This document shows, piece by piece, positions 1 to 5,373 of a stretch of DNA of 5,574 bases. The stretch is taken from contig PSRN01000317.1 of NCBI GenBank assembly GCA_003176075.1, forward strand, positions 1 through 5,574, given 5' to 3'. The notes below the pieces were generated by a model that saw only the letters and a program-made list of their open reading frames with translations, made no database searches and was not told the DNA's origin. Each line of letters opens with the position of its first letter. The first letter of the stretch is position 1. Both the position numbers and the translations under genes were made by a program. Source of the DNA: Bdellovibrio sp. (GTDB taxonomy: Bacteria > Bdellovibrionota > Bdellovibrionia > Bdellovibrionales > Bdellovibrionaceae).

Positions 1-1
1 A

Positions 2-787
2 AAAGCCGAAGTCAAGGAAGCGACGGAAAAACTCAAGGCGATCCAGATTCGCAAGAAGGCACTCTCTCAACGGTCTCAGGAAGCCAATACTAAGCAGTAT
101 CAAGCAAAGAAAGTTGAGCGTTTTATTGGCAACCTTGAAAACGCGCTGAAGCTGCACGAGAGGCTTGGAGAGGATGCTGAACTTCGGACCGAGGTGGCTC
201 AACTTCGCGAGCGGATGCAGCAGTTGCAAGACGAACTAAGCACGGAAAACGTCGAAGACCGGAAGCGGCGCGCTCTCCGCCTTGTGAATAACAATGCTGC
301 CCGTCTCGTGCCACACCTCGACTGCGAGCGCCCGGACGACCCGGTTTCGCTCGAAATCAACGACCTCACAATCAAGGTTACGGGCACGGCACGAGATGAC
401 TATCTTTCGGAAATCGGCAGTGGTTCAAATTGGCTGTCGTATCACGTGGCGATGATGCTAGCCCTCCAGCAGTTCTTTCTAACCCTCGAACATAGTCCGG
501 TTCCTGGTTTCCTGGTCATGGACCAGCCCAGCCAAGTCTACTTCCCCAAGAAGCTCGTCGTTCGAGAGGGGGAGGACGTGGATGAACCACGCCTGCGAGA
601 CGAAGACATCATTGCCGTGCAGAAGGTATTCAATGTGATGGGGGCCGTTGTTGGTGCCGCGAAAGGCCGCCTCCAACTCATCGTGTTGGACCACGCCCCA
701 CGTGAAGTGTGGGGTGATATTCCCAATGTAGTCGCCTTTGAGGAGTGGCGGGACGGGGTGAAGCTCGTACCGGCAGAATGGGCTTGA
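2..787 (+). CDS. DUF3732-family SMC/ABC-like ATPase, C-terminal part (5' end outside window)
   Basis: The frame is open from base 2 and ends with TGA at 785-787, giving 261 residues of a protein whose N-terminus lies to the left. A GTG at 194 could be called as a start, but the coding continues upstream, so this is a partial gene. Visible residues 1 to about 90 are charged and heptad-like (coiled coil). Next comes GSGSNWLSYHVA (about 139-150), which sits where ABC/SMC ATPases carry their signature loop. GFLVMDQPSQ (about 169-178) is a Walker B strand with DQP in place of DEP. QLIVLDHA (about 225-232) fits the switch-histidine strand. This order, and especially the SNWLSYHVA and MDQPSQ blocks, is characteristic of DUF3732. 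Family members are cytoplasmic, coiled-coil ATPases that I recall from three-component ABC (ABC-3C) conflict systems. The Walker A half and any partner genes would lie left of the window. A role in defence is inferred from the family. Confidence 0.85.
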   Translation, partial: KAEVKEATEKLKAIQIRKKALSQRSQEANTKQYQAKKVERFIGNLENALKLHERLGEDAELRTEVAQLRERMQQLQDELSTENVEDRKRRALRLVNNNAARLVPHLDCERPDDPVSLEINDLTIKVTGTARDDYLSEIGSGSNWLSYHVAMMLALQQFFLTLEHSPVPGFLVMDQPSQVYFPKKLVVREGEDVDEPRLRDEDIIAVQKVFNVMGAVVGAAKGRLQLIVLDHAPREVWGDIPNVVAFEEWRDGVKLVPAEWA

Positions 788-808
788 GGGTTAGGCGGTT
801 CCGGGAAT

Positions 809-1054
809 TCAGTGAGGCCTGATGTCTAATTCGGTGGGCGCTAAGCCATCGTCTGCCCCCTTTCCTCTTTCGTTAACTACGGCCTCCCACAAGGCCTTGT
901 CACGGGTGGCCGGGACAACACCGACCACGGCCTGGAAAATCGAGTTGCCCCCCTTGATGACCATCATCCAGGCCTTGAAGGGTTTGCTCAATTTGCCTGG
1001 AGCCCGAGTTCTGCTCCCGTATCGCCAATCCTTCTTGACGACAAGTGTGCCCAT
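809..1054 (-). CDS. Small reverse-strand reading frame, possibly a gene relic or dispersed element
   Basis: This 81-residue frame starts with ATG at 1054-1052 and stops with TGA at 811-809. I do not recognise a family. Its codons look coding: third positions are mostly G or C (GTC, AAG, GCC, ATC, TTC). The protein is well mixed, with a basic N-terminal third (KKDWRYGSRTR) and a C-terminal part containing FQAVVGVVPATRDKALWEAV and ending ADDGLAPTELDIRPH. By contrast, the forward translation of the same bases is a low-complexity Ser/Thr/Pro-rich string typical of an antisense shadow. No Shine-Dalgarno sequence precedes the ATG. It converges on the DUF3732 gene (21 bases between the stops) and its start overlaps the ATG of the next forward gene within the tetramer CATG. 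It may be a truncated gene or part of a repeat rather than a working gene. Confidence 0.35.
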   Translation of the reverse strand: MGTLVVKKDWRYGSRTRAPGKLSKPFKAWMMVIKGGNSIFQAVVGVVPATRDKALWEAVVNERGKGADDGLAPTELDIRPH

Positions 1055-2879
1055 GAGATCATCAGCTTTGAAGCCTATGAATACTCTGCCGACAAGCTAT
1101 GTCCTTTATTCACACTTCTTTTTCTTTGAAAAGCAAGACTTCGAAACCTTCGTCAAGAGTGCAGAAAGCCAGACTGTCGAATTGAAAGGCTTGGAGGTGC
1201 TTCGCAGGTACTTACCAGAGCTCCGAAGACTGCTTACGGCGCCTGGATCCGAGGGTTACCTCGTCATATATTACGCATGCGGTCTTAAGCAGTTTTTGGA
1301 GGGGGTACAGAAGGGCATGCGCTCTAGGGAGATGCCAGACAAATACCCGGAATTGCGCTTTGCGAAAGCGTTCTCGGAGAGATTTAACCGCCTTCTAGTT
1401 AGCGCACAGCTCGGCGAAAGGATCCGGTTTATTACATCGCTTGATCTTGGGGTGGTTCTCGATCGCGTTAACGTCCCATCGGCAGAAGCGTTGCAGCACT
1501 TCGTATTGGGAGATAAACCTGACATGCGGTACGACATTCCGAAAATTCCCGAAGCTATTTTGCGCCTCCGGCTCTTAGGTAGCGGTGCCCCGGTGTTTCG
1601 CGTGGACCAGGATGTTATCTTTAGAGAGGATGACCAGCGACTCGATGAGACTGGGCTCTTCTCGGCCGTTGGGTCATGCCTAAAGGCCTATGAAGGCCGA
1701 CTTAGGGATACAAACGTATCAACATTTGTATTCTCTGCATCATATAATACGAGAGTCCTTACGGAACTACAGCCGAAAACAGAGCGATTCGCGGCTTGGG
1801 GGTGGGCATTTGCCACAAGAATGCACCCAGCCTTGGTTGTTAGGTTGGACGAGATCGAGCGGATTTGCAAATTGGAAAAAAAGAGCGAAAAAGATGCGGC
1901 CTGGAGTACATATGTGGAGTCGGCATTGAACGACAAACTTATATGCCAATGGTATGGCCTCAATGAAAGTAGGTTTAGGAAGCGGGAATTGCAGGTGGAT
2001 TTTCTTAAGGGATTGGTAGAGGTTGGCGCTCATCCAACAACCTCCGTAATATCGGGCGCTTTTCTTTGCCTGAGTGACGGTGCCATTCTTGATCTTCCTC
2101 CATTCAGCAATTTTCGCCGAAACGTCATGTGGATAGATGACCATCTTAAGTACAGTCTCCACCGTGAAATGCAGCACTTTACGAGTGACAAGCTAGATCT
2201 GCGTCCTGGATTGAGCTATTCACGCCTTGATGCTGCTATGGTAACAAAAGCAAGGCCGAACGTGGTAGATCTTCCAGCTTATGTGTTTGCCTCCTACCTC
2301 CCAACGCTGCTTTGGGGGACCATCATGGATGATTGGATTGCTCCAAATCCAGTCCTCAAGTTTCGTCTAGAAGATGTGAAAGATAAAACTTCCTGGAAGG
2401 AGGCACAGACCCGGTTGGGTACCGGCCTGCTTCCACAGGCCATGCTTAGAGCCCTTCGCGAAGGGAGATTTACACAAGAAGATCAGCTAAGAGGGAGTTT
2501 GATGGAGAGAGCTGTGAAGCGGATTCAGAAGGTTCGAGAGCTCTGGAGCTCTCTCAGGGATGGGTCGGAGCGTACTTTTGCCAGCTACTGGGCTGCAGGG
2601 GAAGTCGCGAAGTCATTTCCGCAAGGTTGCTTCTCAGACGCCCACGACCGGCGACTTTGGAGCGGTATCGCACCAGGGCGAGAAGTGAAAGACGTGTTAT
2701 CGCGCACTGCGGATTTGGGAGATCTATTAGACCCAGTGCTGGATCTGGTGACGGATGCTGTTGATTACATAAAATGGACTTTGGTTTGGCCCCAATTTGT
2801 TCAAATTGTGCGATCTGTTCGCCAAGGCGAATTCGCCGGTGATATTAGCTGGCAGCCGCGACGAGGGAACGCTAAATAG
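1053..2879 (+). CDS. Unrecognised ~608-residue protein, candidate GT-A-type glycosyltransferase
   Basis: I cannot name the family. The protein has no signal peptide or convincing membrane segment, so it is probably cytoplasmic. Using the ATG at 1053, residues 1-170 are mostly helical. PVFRVDQDVIF (180-190) resembles the strand plus DxD metal-binding motif of GT-A glycosyltransferases. A Ser-rich strand FVFSAS (225-230) follows, then GAFLCLSDGAI (335-345) and MWIDDHLKYSLHREM (359-373). The order DxD, then a G-rich strand, then an acidic DDHL block matches the layout of inverting GT2-like enzymes. The last ~230 residues are helical and unassigned. The frame stays open to an ATG at 822, with GAGG four bases before it. 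Those extra 77 residues look like the antisense of the reverse frame at 809-1054, so I prefer 1053; 1077 is also possible. Neither downstream start has a clear ribosome site. It is convergent with a sugar-nucleotide synthesis operon, which fits a glycan role. The glycosyltransferase call is inference. Confidence 0.75.
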   Translation: MRSSALKPMNTLPTSYVLYSHFFFFEKQDFETFVKSAESQTVELKGLEVLRRYLPELRRLLTAPGSEGYLVIYYACGLKQFLEGVQKGMRSREMPDKYPELRFAKAFSERFNRLLVSAQLGERIRFITSLDLGVVLDRVNVPSAEALQHFVLGDKPDMRYDIPKIPEAILRLRLLGSGAPVFRVDQDVIFREDDQRLDETGLFSAVGSCLKAYEGRLRDTNVSTFVFSASYNTRVLTELQPKTERFAAWGWAFATRMHPALVVRLDEIERICKLEKKSEKDAAWSTYVESALNDKLICQWYGLNESRFRKRELQVDFLKGLVEVGAHPTTSVISGAFLCLSDGAILDLPPFSNFRRNVMWIDDHLKYSLHREMQHFTSDKLDLRPGLSYSRLDAAMVTKARPNVVDLPAYVFASYLPTLLWGTIMDDWIAPNPVLKFRLEDVKDKTSWKEAQTRLGTGLLPQAMLRALREGRFTQEDQLRGSLMERAVKRIQKVRELWSSLRDGSERTFASYWAAGEVAKSFPQGCFSDAHDRRLWSGIAPGREVKDVLSRTADLGDLLDPVLDLVTDAVDYIKWTLVWPQFVQIVRSVRQGEFAGDISWQPRRGNAK

Positions 2880-3243
2880 CGCGTCCGCAGAAAGGGCAGG
2901 GCCCAGGCCCAGTGTTCTCGCGTGCCCCCATAGCGATGCCAAAGTCACTTTTTTTCTGGATAAAATCACAGGCAGAATTCATGCAAATGTGGTGATACGT
3001 GTCCAGAAATTCCGTTGTCCCCATGTCACCATAAGCGCAAAGGACGTCTGCTCCGCATTTTGGGCAGTTGCGCGAAAGTATCTTCCATTGGACCGAGTGA
3101 GACCAGTCTTTGAAATCACTTTCTTGCTTCTGTAAGGTTTCCTCGGTGCTGAGTTGGAACATCTGAAGCGCTACCTTTCGAGTTTTGTTAAGCGCGAGGG
3201 CCCCTTGGAACATGGTCGATGGAAAGCATTGATAGTTCTCCAT
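2872..3243 (-). CDS. Small cysteine-rich zinc-ribbon protein, function unknown
   Basis: From the ATG at 3243 this encodes 123 residues. The N-terminal half is charged and helical (KTRKVALQMFQLSTEE). The C-terminal half carries paired cysteines: CPKC, then HHICMNSAC (Cys-x4-Cys), and a final CPFCG five residues from the end. This is typical of a zinc-ribbon or rubredoxin-like knuckle, with CPKC and the Cys-x4-Cys as the likely ligands. I do not recognise a named family. It is downstream of the pyrophosphorylase gene on the same strand and overlaps its 3' end by 56 bases, so the two are probably co-transcribed and coupled. The start is uncertain. A TTG at 3258 in frame has the best ribosome site (AGGAG, 7-base spacer) but a 71-base overlap. 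An ATG at 3213 would reduce the overlap to 26 bases. The stop TAG at 2874-2872 lies inside the last codons of the convergent long gene. Confidence 0.7.
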   Translation of the reverse strand: MENYQCFPSTMFQGALALNKTRKVALQMFQLSTEETLQKQESDFKDWSHSVQWKILSRNCPKCGADVLCAYGDMGTTEFLDTYHHICMNSACDFIQKKSDFGIAMGARENTGPGPCPFCGRAI

Positions 3244-4543
3244 CCTCAAGAATATCAACTGTCTGCTCCTTTATGTTATTTTGAATAGATCCGCCAACCA
3301 CAATGCATTCTTCGACAGTGACCTTACTGCGAATCTCATGACGGTCCACTAATCTTCGCTCGTTCGCCCGAATTTCGCGACCATCCTTTGTAAAGTAGGA
3401 GTAGCGCTGCCAGAGAACTGAATCTCGAATGAGAGCCTCACGGCCAATTATCCAATCATCGCCGATCACCGCGTAAGGGCCAAGCCTTGCTCCTGGCTCT
3501 ATAACACAGTTATTACCTATCAAAACGGGTGGAGTCACGCTGATTCTAGAAAAGTCGACATTAGTGTTATTTCCCAGGTAACCCCATGGAAATTTCTCGT
3601 AAGGAACACTGAGGTCGAGCTTTCCATCTAACAAAGCATTGTTGACGCGCAGGTAATCGCGTTTCTGACCGACATCGTACCATTCACCATCATACTGGAT
3701 GCCCCAAAGAGAGTATCCCTTCGGTAGGGACACATAGGGCAGCTTTCCCAGCAAGGCAGGGAAGACATGTTTCCCGAAGTCGTAGAACGGCTCAACAAGT
3801 GCCGGATCGGCTGTCGTTCTATACGAGTCAAGGATTCGCAAAAGATCCATTTCTATAATGTAAATCGAGGCATTGTTAAGGTTGCTTGGGGAATCTGGAT
3901 CCTTTTCTCTGAATTCCTTGATGGGGCCGGCAGCGGAGAGCAAACCTTCCCTTTTTTCGTGCGAATCCATGACCACAGTCCCAAAGTCTCCCCTCCGCTC
4001 CCAAGGCACAGGAACGAGGACAATTGTAAATGCAGAACCAACTTTCTTGTGGAAATGGTATACCTGCTCCAATAATTCGGCGCCAAAATTCGTCACGATG
4101 TCACCACTTGGCACAATAATCGTGTCGCCTCCGAAAGGTGAAAGCTGCAATGGAGGGTCATGAGAAAGCCGCTTTGCCGCACTCCCAAGGCCTTGTTTGC
4201 AGACTCCGCCAAGGGTTCCAGTTGGGATTTCTTCGTCAACGAAAGTGATTTGAGCGGCAAACTTTGAACCGTCGCCGAAATGCCTTTTGAGGGTTTTGCT
4301 CAGGACACAGAGGTTCATGGAGATATCAGTAATGCCTGATTCCACAAACCTACGCACCCATACTTCCGACATCGGAATTTTTCCGCAAAGCGGGAAAAGA
4401 GGCTTTGGAAGATGACTGACGGTAAGGGGATCCATTCGCTTCCCCAACCCCGCAGCCAAGATTGCCGCCTTTAATTTAGAACCGGCTCCGTTTTGGCGAG
4501 CCCAACAACTCTCCCAAAAGGTTTCGCTCAATTCAATCGGCAT
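3188..4543 (-). CDS. NDP-sugar pyrophosphorylase (sugar-1-phosphate nucleotidylyltransferase) with left-handed beta-helix tail
   Basis: The product (451 residues) should make an activated sugar in the cytoplasm: NTP + sugar-1-phosphate gives NDP-sugar + pyrophosphate. Residues 25-305 form the nucleotidyltransferase domain. KAAILAAGLGKRMDPL (25-40) is the nucleotide-binding loop and LPKPL (45-49) carries the conserved lysine. TGTLGGV (108-114) and PSGD (145-148, metal-binding Asp) follow, then IKEFREKDP (208-216), NNASIYIIE (223-231), YDFGKHVFPALL (254-265) and WYDVGQKRDYL (288-298). Residues about 335-425 hold hexapeptide repeats (LIGNNCVIEPGARLGPYAVIG) of an LbH fold. This layout matches mannose-1-phosphate guanylyltransferase or GlmU/RmlA-like enzymes; the exact nucleotide and sugar cannot be read. 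A 24-residue extension precedes the usual MKAAILAAG start. ATG 4543 is supported by AGG five bases upstream, an in-frame stop three codons upstream, and an 11-nt overlap with the end of an upstream reading frame. It is probably co-transcribed with the zinc-ribbon gene. Confidence 0.92.
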   Translation of the reverse strand: MPIELSETFWESCWARQNGAGSKLKAAILAAGLGKRMDPLTVSHLPKPLFPLCGKIPMSEVWVRRFVESGITDISMNLCVLSKTLKRHFGDGSKFAAQITFVDEEIPTGTLGGVCKQGLGSAAKRLSHDPPLQLSPFGGDTIIVPSGDIVTNFGAELLEQVYHFHKKVGSAFTIVLVPVPWERRGDFGTVVMDSHEKREGLLSAAGPIKEFREKDPDSPSNLNNASIYIIEMDLLRILDSYRTTADPALVEPFYDFGKHVFPALLGKLPYVSLPKGYSLWGIQYDGEWYDVGQKRDYLRVNNALLDGKLDLSVPYEKFPWGYLGNNTNVDFSRISVTPPVLIGNNCVIEPGARLGPYAVIGDDWIIGREALIRDSVLWQRYSYFTKDGREIRANERRLVDRHEIRSKVTVEECIVVGGSIQNNIKEQTVDILEDGELSMLSIDHVPRGPRA

Positions 4544-4676
4544 ACGGACCTATGCTGGTACGCCCCCTTTGGTCATGGAGTGCCTGTCTGAGACGTTGCA
4601 GTTCTTCGGCAGTTTCATTATCCAGAAGAAGGATATATATGGGGAGGCTATCGTCAAGCGGGGTGAAATTACCGGC
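4533..4676 (-). pseudogene. 3' remnant of a lost gene upstream of the pyrophosphorylase
   Basis: The reverse strand is open for 47 codons between a TAA (4679-4677) and a TGA (4535-4533), with no ATG, GTG or TTG inside, so it cannot start on its own. The translation is protein-like: a short hydrophobic strand followed by an amphipathic helix (IYILLLDNETAEELQRL, then RQALHDQRGR). Its stop lies inside the start of the pyrophosphorylase gene; the shared 11 bases are ATGCCGATTGA, the kind of overlap seen in translationally coupled operons. The simplest reading is the C-terminal end of a former operon partner whose 5' part was deleted or replaced around 4677-4767. A chance open frame is possible at this length. 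No family is recognised. Confidence 0.45.
4630..4657 (-). promoter_or_regulatory. Possible sigma-70-like promoter for the pyrophosphorylase/zinc-ribbon operon
   Basis: On the reverse strand, TTGACG (4657-4652) is separated by 16 bases from TATCCT (4635-4630), about 87 bases before the pyrophosphorylase ATG. The -35 match is 5 of 6 and the -10 match is 4 of 6. If the upstream gene was truncated, the remaining operon would need a promoter of this kind. The match is weak enough to be chance. Confidence 0.22.
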
Positions 4677-4767
4677 TTACCTCGTGATGGCCTTGGGGGG
4701 GCAGCCCAGGGTCAGCCCATGGCATCGTTCATTTTCGAGTCAGAACAGATAACACCTTTCGCTTCGT
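4677..4767. other. Gene-free junction with a seven-G tract
   Basis: No frame on either strand reads through this stretch convincingly. It includes a G7 run at 4695-4701 (C7 on the reverse strand). It separates the operon-gene remnant from the secreted-protein relic, so a rearrangement breakpoint probably lies here. A forward frame from a TTG at 4569 crosses the region, but it is antisense to both remnants and I do not accept it as a gene. Confidence 0.4.
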
Positions 4768-4992
4768 TTACGGGACAGCCACGACTCGGTAGAACCGGTG
4801 CGGGTTATTGCCGGCGGCAACGTCGACGTTGGTGTCCACCCACAACTGCACTGGCTGCGCGAGTGTTACTTGTGTCAGGGCGGTCCAGGTGGTGGTCGGG
4901 CTGATGTTGGTGGCGTACTGGATGCCGTAGGTGTCCGCCGCGGTTGCCAGCAGCAGGGCTTCAAGCGGAGGAAATGGTAGAAAGGCTCCATT
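4768..4992 (-). pseudogene. C-terminal relic of a large secreted protein, verrucomicrobial type
   Basis: The reverse strand is open from 4992 to a TAA at 4770-4768, with a TGA immediately upstream (4995-4993) and no ATG, GTG or TTG start. The translation contains YGIQYATNISPTTTWTALTQ, then VQLWVDTNV, and ends NNPHRFYRVVAVP. This pattern (a 'YxVQYxTNL...W' strand, a turn, then 'RFYRVV' at the very C-terminus) is what I recall from the final beta-sandwich of large extracellular or autotransporter-like proteins in Verrucomicrobiota. Only about the last 65 residues remain, so the gene is truncated. Good match starts near 4962; the bases between 4963 and 4992 may already be unrelated. The segment looks clearly GC-richer than the pyrophosphorylase gene beside it, which fits a different origin. 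Confidence 0.6.
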
Positions 4993-5044
4993 TCAAGCCA
5001 AACGAGCAACGAATTAGCGGAGTTCATACTCACTATTTTTGGCG

Positions 5045-5065
5045 CATGGACAGTATTTGTCCATG
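5045..5065. repeat. Perfect inverted repeat, 8-bp arms with 5-bp spacer
   Basis: CATGGACA (5045-5052) and TGTCCATG (5058-5065) are exact reverse complements around GTATT. No T-run follows on either strand, so it does not look like an intrinsic terminator. It could be an operator, a recombinase binding site or an element end. Confidence 0.6.
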
Positions 5066-5231
5066 TGACTCAGGTAGGATTTTGGGCATGGTAAGAGTCT
5101 CGAAATCCGTAGCAACCGTTCCGAAGTCGGTGGGCATTTGGATCCAACTGCAGATCCTGCGCGCCCTTCGCTCTGCCCCGATATGGCGGAGGGCCGAAAG
5201 CTGGCACCTCAGAAGCGGAGAATCCCATCTT

Positions 5232-5260
5232 GTGGTCCGTGGTCTCGTGGTCCTGTGGTC
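5232..5260. repeat. Four near-tandem GTGGTC repeats
   Basis: GTGGTC occurs at 5232-5237, 5239-5244, 5247-5252 and 5255-5260, with unit steps of 7, 8 and 8 bases. The spacers are C, TC and CT. This is a degenerate short tandem array with no known function. Confidence 0.7.
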
Positions 5261-5280
5261 CCTTAGGCCGTCTTCCATCT

Positions 5281-5330
5281 CTTTTCAAAGCTTTTCAACC
5301 TATTTCAAAGCATTTCAAAGGATTTCAAAC
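5281..5330. repeat. Five 10-bp tandem units sharing TTTCAA
   Basis: Five consecutive 10-base units, CTTTTCAAAG, CTTTTCAACC, TATTTCAAAG, CATTTCAAAG and GATTTCAAAC, keep TTTCAA in the same place with exact 10-bp spacing. The outer bases vary, so the core is what is preserved or copied. One helical turn per unit puts every core on the same DNA face, which could bend DNA or bind a protein array. The array ends 43 bases before the ATG of the gene at the right edge, which makes it a candidate regulatory site for that gene. Confidence 0.75.
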
Positions 5331-5373
5331 CAGAAATTGAGCTGTGAACTATCACGCATCACCCGTTACTCCT

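Larger units (their letters stand above)
4993..5373. other. Intergenic repeat-bearing region without an intact gene
   Basis: About 380 bases with no supported coding sequence. The open frames here (for example reverse 5070-5288 and forward 4944-5390) run through simple repeats and lack family resemblance, so I treat them as fortuitous. The stretch contains an inverted repeat (5045-5065), a GTGGTC cluster (5232-5260) and a 10-bp-phased TTTCAA array (5281-5330). The part from about 5070 to 5230 has no recognised feature and could be a dispersed intergenic element. Confidence 0.5.

Noticed and set aside
788..850. Integron attC-like recombination site after the DUF3732 gene
   Set aside because: GTTAGGC at 790-796 fits the core-site pattern, but no matching RYYYAAC partner or paired inner inverted repeats lie at a suitable distance; the nearby GTCTAAT and GCTAAGC are only about 20 bases apart and do not fit.
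2536..2553. Inverted repeat GAGAGCTC/GAGCTCTC inside the long forward gene
   Set aside because: It encodes an ordinary helical stretch (RELWSS) well inside the reading frame and has no T-run, so it is probably chance.
2797..3135. Forward 112-codon frame across the convergent junction
   Set aside because: It overlaps the zinc-ribbon gene in antisense over most of its length and the end of the long gene in another frame. It has no recognisable motif.
4569..4904. Forward 111-codon frame starting at TTG
   Set aside because: It is antisense to the pyrophosphorylase-proximal remnant and to the secreted-protein relic, both of which read better. Its C-terminal part is Arg/Gly-rich shadow sequence.
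5070..5288. Reverse 72-codon frame
   Set aside because: Its N-terminal part is only the translation of the GTGGTC cluster, and a second reverse frame is open over the same bases. No family resemblance.
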